5,445 bases of DNA, from NCBI GenBank assembly GCA_903913365.1, contig CAIWKW010000066.1, positions 1 through 5,445 on the forward strand, in the 5' to 3' direction. Within the stretch, counting starts at the first letter, position 1. The number at the start of each line of letters is the position of its first letter. The translations under genes were made by a program, and so were the position numbers. This document shows, one piece after another, positions 1 through 5,445 of this stretch. Source of the stretch: Candidatus Doudnabacteria bacterium. Lineage in GTDB: Bacteria > Patescibacteriota > Doudnabacteria > UBA920. The notes under the pieces were generated by a model. That model was not told the DNA's origin and ran no database searches. It saw only the letters and a program-made list of their open reading frames with translations.

Positions 1-41
1 CATTAGTATATTAGTACTGATTCGTATTTAGTAAAGACAGT
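1..41. repeat. Degenerate partial copy of the TACGGA/TCCGTA palindromic element
   Basis: This stretch just downstream of the carB stop carries TTAGTA at 3-8, 11-16 and 28-33 and TTCGTA at 21-26. The unit spacing (8, 10, 7) parallels the four TCCGTA units of the intergenic element at 3438, 3446, 3460 and 3467 (8, 14, 7). Its end, GTAAAGACAGT at 31-41, is the exact reverse complement of 3366-3376, the outer end of the intergenic element. The rest of the element would lie to the left of the window. It is a diverged variant in which the CC of the unit is replaced by TA. Confidence 0.6.
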
Positions 42-51
42 TGGCTAATTG

Positions 52-3000
52 TTAGCTATTTAAATACTCGCGATACGATTTAATTTCCAAATCCTCCATT
101 TTGTACTTGTCCAAAGCTTTAACAAATGCCCTGGCCAAATGAAGGTCTGTAAACAAAGGAATTTGGTTGTCCACAGCGGAACGGCGAATATAAAAACCGT
201 CGGTTAAATGAAGTTTTTCCCGCTGCTCATCTGCAAGCCCTGCCTGGCTTAAGTTTACTACAAATGACACTTCTTTTTTCTGAATAATATCCAAAAAATT
301 AGGCCGTTTGCTTTTTTCGGATTCTTTTAAATTTACTTCGTAAGCCTTATTTACGGACTGGCAGGAAAGTCCCTGCTCTTTAAAGAATTGGGCCGTGGTG
401 TCTGTGGCAAAAATTTTATATCCCAATTTAGACAAAATTCCCGCGGCTTCCAAAAATTTTGCTTTGTTTACCTGCCCGCTTAAGGAAAGCAGTACCGATT
501 TTTTGGAAAAATCAAAATTATTGGTGGCTAAAATAGATTTAAGCAAAGCTTCATCGTAAGTTTTGCCGAAGCAGGCCGCTTCCCCGGTGGACGACATTTC
601 CACCCGAAGAACCGGATCCGCTCCGGATAAACGGGCAAAAGAAAATTGCGGGCTCTTTACCACCACGCTGCTAGGATACTGGTATGTTTGAACTTTGCCT
701 TTGCCCAAAAAGCTGTCCACGGCCAAATCCGGCAAATTCAAATTCATGGCTTTGGATAAAAACGGAAAGGTCCGGCTGGCGCGCAAATTAACCTCTATTA
801 CAAACGGACGGTTATCTTTTACCAAAAACTGAATATTAAACGGTCCGGTAACCTTTAGTTCCTTGGCCAATTTTTGGGAAATAACTTTTAATTGATACTC
901 CGTGGAAGCGTAAACCCGCTGGGTCGGGTAAACAATGGTCGCATCGCCGGAGTGCACGCCCGCGTTTTCCACGTGTTCGGCAATGGCATAAAGCAAAATT
1001 TTTCCGTTTTGCGCCACGGCGTCAAATTCCAGTTCCTTGGCGTTCTCGACATATTTTGAAATAGTAACCGGATACTCCGGGCTTAAAATTACGGCTTTGC
1101 CTACAAAATTTTCCAGCTGATGTTTGTTGTAGCATACGCTCATGGCGCTGCCGGAAAGCACATAAGACGGGCGAACCAGCACGGGATAGCCGACAATTTC
1201 AACAAATTTTTCCGCCTCCGCCATATTGCTGAAGCTTTGCCACTTGGGCTGGAGAACCTTGAGCTTGTCGAGCAGGGCGGAAAATTTATTGCGGTCTTCG
1301 GCGCGGTCAATGTCTTCGGCGGAAGTGCCCAGCAAATTAAAGCCTTCCTTGGAAAGATTCTTGGACAAGTTATTCGGCCGCTGCCCTCCCACGGAAATTA
1401 TCAAACCGAAAACATTTTCAAATTCACAAATGTCGGATACGGTTTCAAAAGACAAATTTTCAAAATACAGCCGGTCGGACATGTCATAATCGGTGGACAC
1501 GGTTTCCGGATTGCAGTTAATAATTACGGATTGTTTTTTGTGGCGTTTTAAAGCCATGGCCGCGTGTACGCACGACCAGTCAAACTCCACGCTGCTGCCA
1601 ATATGATACGGCCCGCCGCCAAGAACTGCCACGGCTTTTTTACCCAAGGGACTAACGTCGTTATGTCCGCCGTGGTAAGTTAAATATAAATAATTGGTTT
1701 TGGCGGGAACTTCCCCTGCCAAAGTATCTATTTGAAAAATGGAAGGTAAAATTTTTAAACTTTTGCGCAGTTTGCGTATTGCGAATTCCGTTTGGCCGCA
1801 CAGCTGGCCCAGCTTTTTGTCGGAAAAACCCAGCCGCTTAAGATTTAATAAGTTATTATGCATGTAGTCTGCCCATTTATGGGCATCCGATGAAGGCCGA
1901 TAAATCGGCACACTACACTCAGCCTTTACGATATTTTGCAAACCGTATAAAAACCACGGATCAATTCCGGTTATACTGTGAATTTTTGCCACTGTCATCC
2001 CCTGCTTTAAGCTGGCGGCTATGGCAAAAATCCGTCTGGGCGTGGGTTTGGACAAAAAATGCATAACTTCGGCTTTGTCTTTAAAGCCGTTATCCGTTAC
2101 TCCCTCATTTTGGCCGGATTGCATGCGCACTGCTTTTTGCATGGCTTCTTCAAAACTCCGGCCAATAGCCATTACTTCTCCCACGGATTTCATGGCGCTG
2201 CCGATTTTTTCTTCAGCCCCGTTAAATTTTTCCAAATCCCAGCGCGGCATTTTTACCACTATATAATCCAGCGCCGGTTCAAAAAATCCTTGGGTAACTT
2301 TGGTAATCTTATTTTTTACTTCCAAAAGGCCTTTACCCAAACTAAGTTTTGCCGCCACATAAGCCAAAGGGTAGCCTGTGGCCTTGGACGCGAGCGCCGA
2401 AGAACGCGATAAGCGAGCGTTTACTTCTATGACATAGTAATCTAAGGAGCCCTCACCCCTAACCCCTCTTCCAGAGGGAGAGGGGGAACCGGCGGGCCGT
2501 GGATTTAACGCAAATTGCACATTACACTCACCGATTATGCCTAGGCTTTGGACAATTTTTATACTGGCCTCCCTCAGGCCGTGATATTCTGTGTTGGTTA
2601 AAGTTTGGCTGGGAGCCACAACTATGGAATCGCCGGTATGTATTCCTAAAGGATCAAAATTTTCCATATTGCATACGGTTACCGTATTACCGAATTTATC
2701 CCGCACCACTTCGTATTCAATTTCCTTAAAATGATGCAAATATTTTTCTATAAGCACCTGTGGGCTAACGGCTAAAGCGCCTTCCACAATTTCCTTAAGC
2801 TCTTTCTGGTTGTGGGCCACGCCGGATTTTTGCCCGCCCAAAGTAAATGCGGCGCGGACCATTACCGGAAAACCGATTTTTTTAGCCACAGCCTGCGCCT
2901 GCTTTAAGCTTACGGCCGCACCGCTTTGCGGAACCGGAACGTTTATTGACTTTAAATGTTCGGCAAACAGCTGGCGGTCTTCGGTCAGCTGAATGGATTT

Positions 3001-3351
3001 AACCGGACTGCCCAAAACCTGCACTCCGTATTTTTTTAAAATCCCCTTCTCTTGAAGCTTAAGGCCGCAGTTAAGGGCCGTTTGCCCGCCAAAGCTTAGC
3101 ATTATGCCGTCCGGTTTTTCTTTGGCAATAACTTTTTCCACAAAATAATCCGTTACCGGCAAAAAATAAATTTCATCGGCCAAAAACTGCGAAGTCTGAA
3201 TAGTGGCAATATTGGGGTTGACCAAAATAACTTTAATTTTTTCTTCTTTTAAAGCTTTTATGGCCTGGCTGCCGCTGTAATCAAACTCCCCCGCCTCGCC
3301 AATCTTAAGAGCGCCGGATCCTAATATTAAAATTTTTCTATATTTTTTCAT
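52..3351 (-). CDS. carB: Carbamoyl-phosphate synthase large subunit, CAD-like, with in-frame repeat insertion
   Basis: CarB makes carbamoyl phosphate from bicarbonate, two ATP and ammonia channelled from CarA, for pyrimidines and arginine. The 1099 residues show the full family order: N-terminal carboxyphosphate half (about 1-400; GSGALKIGEAGEFDYSGSQA near 11-30, R126, R166, GIHTGDS at 236-242), oligomerisation region (about 400-555), C-terminal carbamoyl-phosphate half (about 570-940; IGSSVEFDW, NPETVSTDYD, RPSYVLSG at 727-734) and an MGS-like allosteric domain (about 950-1099). Metal ligands are Q279, E309 and N311 in the first half and Q841, E853 and N855 in the second. The Q-to-E spacing is 30 in the first half against 14 in E. 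coli, so 16 residues are inserted; the second half has the usual 12. Total length is 26 above E. coli CarB (1073). Motifs such as YVLSG and HVENAGVHSGDAT resemble animal CAD. The ATG has no Shine-Dalgarno sequence, but the first motif starts right after it. Last gene of the visible operon; stop TAA. Confidence 0.98.
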   Translation of the reverse strand: MKKYRKILILGSGALKIGEAGEFDYSGSQAIKALKEEKIKVILVNPNIATIQTSQFLADEIYFLPVTDYFVEKVIAKEKPDGIMLSFGGQTALNCGLKLQEKGILKKYGVQVLGSPVKSIQLTEDRQLFAEHLKSINVPVPQSGAAVSLKQAQAVAKKIGFPVMVRAAFTLGGQKSGVAHNQKELKEIVEGALAVSPQVLIEKYLHHFKEIEYEVVRDKFGNTVTVCNMENFDPLGIHTGDSIVVAPSQTLTNTEYHGLREASIKIVQSLGIIGECNVQFALNPRPAGSPSPSGRGVRGEGSLDYYVIEVNARLSRSSALASKATGYPLAYVAAKLSLGKGLLEVKNKITKVTQGFFEPALDYIVVKMPRWDLEKFNGAEEKIGSAMKSVGEVMAIGRSFEEAMQKAVRMQSGQNEGVTDNGFKDKAEVMHFLSKPTPRRIFAIAASLKQGMTVAKIHSITGIDPWFLYGLQNIVKAECSVPIYRPSSDAHKWADYMHNNLLNLKRLGFSDKKLGQLCGQTEFAIRKLRKSLKILPSIFQIDTLAGEVPAKTNYLYLTYHGGHNDVSPLGKKAVAVLGGGPYHIGSSVEFDWSCVHAAMALKRHKKQSVIINCNPETVSTDYDMSDRLYFENLSFETVSDICEFENVFGLIISVGGQRPNNLSKNLSKEGFNLLGTSAEDIDRAEDRNKFSALLDKLKVLQPKWQSFSNMAEAEKFVEIVGYPVLVRPSYVLSGSAMSVCYNKHQLENFVGKAVILSPEYPVTISKYVENAKELEFDAVAQNGKILLYAIAEHVENAGVHSGDATIVYPTQRVYASTEYQLKVISQKLAKELKVTGPFNIQFLVKDNRPFVIEVNLRASRTFPFLSKAMNLNLPDLAVDSFLGKGKVQTYQYPSSVVVKSPQFSFARLSGADPVLRVEMSSTGEAACFGKTYDEALLKSILATNNFDFSKKSVLLSLSGQVNKAKFLEAAGILSKLGYKIFATDTTAQFFKEQGLSCQSVNKAYEVNLKESEKSKRPNFLDIIQKKEVSFVVNLSQAGLADEQREKLHLTDGFYIRRSAVDNQIPLFTDLHLARAFVKALDKYKMEDLEIKSYREYLNS
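1863..1917. repeat. Cruciform-like palindrome inside carB (two hairpins closed by an outer stem)
   Basis: An outer stem TGTAGT (1863-1868) / ACTACA (1912-1917) encloses two perfect hairpins. The first is TGCCCA (1870-1875) / TGGGCA (1880-1885) with loop TTTA. The second is GCCGAT (1896-1901) / ATCGGC (1904-1909). The region encodes CarB residues 479-497 in the oligomerisation region, about 7 residues longer here than in animal CAD. That three nested or adjacent stems should arise by chance within 55 bp of coding sequence seems unlikely; I infer a former mobile palindrome kept in frame. The insertion limits are uncertain. Confidence 0.55.
2449..2496. repeat. CCCTCACCCCTAACCCC-type dispersed repeat inserted in frame in carB
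   Basis: The segment holds CCCTCACCCCTAACCCCT followed by the hairpin CCCTCT (2464-2469) / AGAGGG (2473-2478) with a 3-nt TCC loop, then a second AGAGGG and a GGCGGGCC tail. Its C-rich then GAGGGAGAGGGG pattern resembles a short dispersed repeat I know from many bacterial genomes. It is read as a Ser/Pro/Gly/Arg-rich stretch (about R285-G301) between ALNP and SLDYYVIEVNAR of CarB. In CAD only four residues separate the NP from YYIIEVNAR; here there are twenty. The excess of 16 residues equals 48 bp and preserves the frame. Confidence 0.85.
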
Positions 3352-3365
3352 AATTCATTTAATTT

Positions 3366-3476
3366 ACTGTCTTTACGGGGTACGGATTGGATACGGATAT
3401 ACGGAGGGAACACTTGGATTACCTAGCAATATCTTAGTCCGTATATCCGTACTGTACCCTCCGTATTCCGTAAAGA
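3366..3476. repeat. TACGGA/TCCGTA palindromic element, intergenic copy (carA-carB gap)
   Basis: A perfect 14-bp inner inverted repeat (3392-3405 and 3438-3451) flanks a 32-nt loop. The outer arms carry further copies of the same hexamer: TACGGA at 3381, 3392 and 3400, and TCCGTA at 3438, 3446, 3460 and 3467. The ends are CTTTACGG-like on both sides. The element takes up most of the 134-bp gap and would form a strong hairpin in the carA-carB transcript. No T-run follows on the minus strand, so it is not a typical terminator. A homologous copy lies inside carA. Boundaries are approximate. Confidence 0.9.
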
Positions 3477-3485
3477 TAATAAGGG

Positions 3486-4616
3486 TTATAGCTTTTTAAC
3501 AAACTCATCAAATATCCAGTCCGCATCAAGCGGGCCGGGGCTGGCTTCGGGATGAAACTGCACTGACATAAACGGCAGGGTTTTATGGATAATTCCTTCA
3601 TTGGTGTTGTCGTTGGCATTATAAAACCACTCTTTAAAACCTTTGGGAATTTTACCCACGGCAAACCCGTGGTTTTGCGTGGTGAGCAGGCATTTTTTGC
3701 TTCCGGAAAGTACGCACGGCTGGTTTTGCCCCCTGTGGCCGAACTTTAATTTGTAAGTGCTGCCTCCCGCTGCCAGAGCCAATATTTGATTGCCCAGACA
3801 AATTCCCAAAATCGGCATTTTTTTAGCCAGCAGTAATTTTACGTTGGCGATTGTAGTATCGGCTTTTTGCGGATTGCCGGGGCCGTTGGAAATTACGACT
3901 CCGGAAAGTTTATTCTTTAATTTCAGCGGATTAAAATTACAAGGCACCACAATTACTTTTAGCCCTCTTTTTTCCAGGCTGTGAGCGATGTTCAATTTAG
4001 CCCCGCAATCTATAAGCGCCACAGTTGTTTTGCCGTTGCCAATCGTATAAAGTTTTTTTGTGGAGACTTCGGCAACAAGATTTCTAAGGTTAGGGTCGTC
4101 AAAAGTGTCTTTACTGTGTTTATGGAGTACGGATGAAACGGTACGGATATACGGATTTAGGTGTTGCTTTGTTTCTGAGTGTTCCATCCGTATATCCGTA
4201 TCCAATCCGTATTCCTTAAATATAATTTTGCCCAGCATTACTCCTTTAGTCCTCAGTTTAAGCGTCAACCCTCTGGTGTCTTTAATTTCCAAAGCAGGAA
4301 CGCCTTCTTTTTTTAGCCACTGTCCCAGACTCTGCTTGCTTTGCCAGTGAGATGGCGTGGCATTGTAATTGCAGACAATAATTCCGCTAACCTGAATCTT
4401 GTCCGATTCCCAAAACTTTTTTTCCGGCACGCCGTAATTGCCAATTAGAGGATAAGTAAACACCAAAATTTGCCCGCGGAAAGAAGGGTCCGTCAGGCTT
4501 TCCGGATAGCCGACCATGCCCGTGGCAAAAACCACTTCGCCGGAAGAGAATTTCTTTGCACCAAAGCTTTCGCCTTGATAAACTGTGCCGTCTTTTAGAA
4601 CTAATTTAGTGTTCAT
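3486..4616 (-). CDS. carA: Carbamoyl-phosphate synthase small (glutaminase) subunit with in-frame palindromic insertion
   Basis: CarA hydrolyses glutamine and passes ammonia to CarB. The N-terminal CPSase small-chain domain covers about 1-130 (SGEVVFATGMVGYPESLTDPS; LEIKDTRGLTLKLRTKGVM). The class I glutamine amidotransferase domain covers about 197-376, with nucleophile C273 in GICLGNQ, H355 and E357 in QFHPEASPGP, SNGPGNP at 243-249 and QNHGF at 314-318. Between them, residues about 133-168 (EYGLDTDI to VLHKHS) are encoded by a palindromic element also found in the carA-carB gap and have no family counterpart I recognise. Without them the protein would be about 341 residues, short for the family (E. 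coli 382). The residue after the catalytic C-L-G is N276, where E. coli has His. The ATG at 4616 has no Shine-Dalgarno sequence; it is supported by the conserved start (LVLKDGTVYQGESFG). It lies 120 bp after pyrC and 134 bp before carB. Confidence 0.97.
   Translation of the reverse strand: MNTKLVLKDGTVYQGESFGAKKFSSGEVVFATGMVGYPESLTDPSFRGQILVFTYPLIGNYGVPEKKFWESDKIQVSGIIVCNYNATPSHWQSKQSLGQWLKKEGVPALEIKDTRGLTLKLRTKGVMLGKIIFKEYGLDTDIRMEHSETKQHLNPYIRTVSSVLHKHSKDTFDDPNLRNLVAEVSTKKLYTIGNGKTTVALIDCGAKLNIAHSLEKRGLKVIVVPCNFNPLKLKNKLSGVVISNGPGNPQKADTTIANVKLLLAKKMPILGICLGNQILALAAGGSTYKLKFGHRGQNQPCVLSGSKKCLLTTQNHGFAVGKIPKGFKEWFYNANDNTNEGIIHKTLPFMSVQFHPEASPGPLDADWIFDEFVKKL
4113..4221. repeat. TACGGA/TCCGTA palindromic element, copy inside carA coding sequence
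   Basis: The inner inverted repeat is 15 bp (4142-4156 and 4186-4200) around a 29-nt loop, with outer TACGGAT (4128-4134) and ATCCGTA (4205-4211). The element is homologous over its whole length to the intergenic copy. It is translated as about 35 residues of CarA between KIIF and DTFDDPNLRNLVAEVS, ahead of the glutaminase domain. The carA frame continues through it with no stop, and all catalytic residues lie beyond it. Confidence 0.9.
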
Positions 4617-4630
4617 GGATAAAAATTAAC

Positions 4631-4666
4631 CTAATTATTCTAATTGTACTAATTGACCTAAATAAA
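4631..4666. repeat. Four tandem 9-mers, consensus CTAATTNNN
   Basis: The units are CTAATTATT, CTAATTGTA, CTAATTGAC and CTAAATAAA at 4631, 4640, 4649 and 4658. The first six bases are constant in three units and altered once in the fourth; the last three bases vary. The array lies 15 bp upstream of the carA start codon, so it would be in the 5' untranslated region of any transcript starting in this gap. Confidence 0.75.
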
Positions 4667-4690
4667 TCCCAATTTCTAATTCCTAAATTT

Positions 4691-4704
4691 TGACATTTGA
4701 CATT
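4691..4704. repeat. Tandem duplication of TGACATT
   Basis: TGACATT occurs twice back to back (4691-4697 and 4698-4704) in the loop of the AT-rich inverted repeat between pyrC and carA. It is short and without evident function. Confidence 0.5.
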
Positions 4705-4736
4705 GGCGCTTATTTAGAATAATTAGAGCAATTTGA

Positions 4737-5445
4737 TCAATTATAAATTTTGCAAACCTTCCCTCTTATAACCGTATAAGCCACACTGCCCGGAAACGTT
4801 ATTCCTTCAAACGGCGACCAGGCGCATTTGGTTTTAAGCTGTATTTTTTCAATAGTAACGGGCTTTTTCATGTCCAATATTGTTAAGGATCCGACAAAAC
4901 CCTGCTCTATTCTACCGAACTTTTCATCCGTAAATTCGCCGATAAAATTCCCAGGATTGCCGGAACAAACTCGTGCAATATCTGCCGGAGAAAATTTATG
5001 TTCCGCCATGAGCCAGGTTGTAAACGACCCATAAGTATCCAGATGAGGAATTCCCGACATACCCTTTTCTTTTTCCTCAATTGTGTGCGGTGCATGATCG
5101 GTAGCCAAGTAATCGATATCGCCATTTATTAAAGCCGCAATCAGCGCCAAACGGTTTTGCCTGCTTTGGCGGATGGGCGGATTAACCTGCAAAAATTTAA
5201 TATTGCGTCCTGTAATATTTTCTTCGTCAAAATATAAATGATGCGGAGTAACTTCAATGGTTACGGGTAACCCTGATTTTTTGGCGAAAATTATTTTACT
5301 GAGTCCTTCCATGGTAGAGCAGTGGCAAATTTTTCCCTTAAGCTCATATTTTTCTATCAGCTTTAGAGCAAAATCAACTGCCAAAATTTCCGCCTCAGCT
5401 GGACGCTGCTTTTCGTGGGAACCTTCCATGGAATGCGCGGCCAAA
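4737..5445 (-). CDS. pyrC: Dihydroorotase, C-terminal ~235 residues (5' end outside window)
   Basis: Dihydroorotase is a zinc amidohydrolase that cyclises N-carbamoyl-aspartate to dihydroorotate, the third pyrimidine step. The visible part begins inside the TIM barrel. Counting from the first visible codon: AAHSMEG with H4, a RPAEAE motif (14-19), H41 in CHCST (likely zinc ligand), H68-H69 in EVTPHHL, the substrate-side NPPIR (88-92), and the catalytic Asp D116 in DYLATDHAPHTIEEKEKG. The C-terminal small domain follows, with CAWSPFEG and GSVAYTVIRGKV, the CAD-like dihydroorotase ending. The first in-window codon is TTG and the frame stays open to the edge, so this is an internal Leu, not a start; roughly 100-190 residues are missing. 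The gene ends in TGA. It is the first visible gene of the pyrC-carA-carB group. A hydantoinase/allantoinase is less likely, because the gene next to it is carA and the ending matches CAD dihydroorotase. Confidence 0.95.
   Translation of the reverse strand, partial: LAAHSMEGSHEKQRPAEAEILAVDFALKLIEKYELKGKICHCSTMEGLSKIIFAKKSGLPVTIEVTPHHLYFDEENITGRNIKFLQVNPPIRQSRQNRLALIAALINGDIDYLATDHAPHTIEEKEKGMSGIPHLDTYGSFTTWLMAEHKFSPADIARVCSGNPGNFIGEFTDEKFGRIEQGFVGSLTILDMKKPVTIEKIQLKTKCAWSPFEGITFPGSVAYTVIRGKVCKIYN

Larger units (their letters stand above)
4631..4726. repeat. AT-rich inverted repeat in the pyrC-carA gap
   Basis: CTAATTATTCTAA (4631-4643) and its exact reverse complement (4714-4726) are 70 nt apart. 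CTAAATAA (4658-4665) also pairs with TTATTTAG (4710-4717). The left arm overlaps a tandem 9-mer array. The gap shows no start-proximal Shine-Dalgarno sequence and no convincing promoter; the rest of it is AT-rich and unassigned. The arm-loop-arm plan resembles the TACGGA elements, but the repeated unit is different. Confidence 0.65.
52..5445 (-). other. Putative pyrC-carA-carB pyrimidine operon
   Basis: Three genes of one pathway lie on the same strand with gaps of 120 and 134 bp and no intervening gene. No clear sigma-70 promoter or intrinsic terminator (hairpin plus T-run) is visible on the minus strand in either gap, so one transcript from a promoter beyond the right edge is the simplest reading. 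The gaps are not tight; they are enlarged by repeats. No PyrR-type attenuator is recognisable, so the only regulation visible is the allosteric domain at the CarB C-terminus. Co-transcription is inferred. Confidence 0.7.

Noticed and set aside
1120..1551. 143-residue plus-strand open frame opposite carB
   Set aside because: It lies wholly antisense to strongly conserved CarB sequence and resembles no family; it is a shadow frame, as are the shorter plus-strand frames at 1226-1489, 2021-2412, 2499-2729 and 2810-2992.
1863..1917. tRNA-like cloverleaf
   Set aside because: At 55 nt it has only two inner hairpins, no T-loop or anticodon pattern, and lies in frame within carB.
3392..3451. Intrinsic terminator between carA and carB
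   Set aside because: The stem is strong, but the loop is 32 nt and no T-run follows on the minus strand.
3434..3664. 76-residue minus-strand frame overlapping the carA 3' end and the repeat
   Set aside because: It overlaps the conserved C-terminus of CarA in another frame and runs into the palindromic element; there is no family resemblance.
3366..4221. CRISPR array
   Set aside because: The repeats are palindromic elements 640 bp apart with homologous loops, not regularly spaced repeats with unique spacers, and no cas gene is present.
4689..4721. TTGACA and TAGAAT boxes on the plus strand
   Set aside because: They resemble a promoter, but the first TTGACA is about 19 bp from the TAGAAT and the second about 12 bp, and they would drive transcription antisense into pyrC. 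The match comes from the AT-rich repeat.
4737..4739. UGA as a sense codon (genetic code 25)
   Set aside because: The pyrC frame ends at this TGA right after the expected C-terminal strand, and the codons beyond it look non-coding, so TGA is a normal stop.

Overview
The window carries three consecutive genes of de novo pyrimidine biosynthesis, all on the minus strand. Read in the direction of transcription they are pyrC (dihydroorotase, 5' end cut by the window edge), carA (carbamoyl-phosphate synthase small, glutaminase subunit) and carB (large, synthetase subunit). CarA releases ammonia from glutamine, CarB turns it with bicarbonate and two ATP into carbamoyl phosphate, and PyrC closes carbamoyl-aspartate to dihydroorotate. 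The step between them (aspartate carbamoyltransferase, pyrB) is not visible and may lie beyond the right edge.

The organism looks like a small-genome bacterium of the Patescibacteria/CPR type. This is an inference from three things: CAD-like (eukaryote-like) sequence signatures in CarB and PyrC, no Shine-Dalgarno sequence before carA or carB, and gene gaps packed with short palindromic repeats. TGA is used as a normal stop at the end of pyrC, which argues against the recoded (UGA = Gly) lineages.

Layout: 1-51 is the tail of a degenerate palindromic repeat just after the carB stop; 52-3351 carB; 3352-3485 a gap almost filled by a ~110-bp palindromic element; 3486-4616 carA, which contains a second copy of that element in frame; 4617-4736 an AT-rich gap holding a different repeat (four tandem 9-mers and a 13-bp inverted repeat); 4737-5445 pyrC.

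The enzymes are ordinary; the repeats are the striking part. At least two, probably three, inverted-repeat elements of unrelated sequence sit inside the carA and carB reading frames without breaking them. One adds 16 residues between two metal ligands of the first CarB ATP-grasp site. The two full copies of the TACGGA/TCCGTA element (one in carA, one in the carA-carB gap) align best if their central parts are inverted relative to each other while their outer ends stay in the same orientation. This suggests an invertible or bidirectionally mobile palindrome, comparable in principle to the protein-coding palindromic elements known from Rickettsia but with a different sequence.
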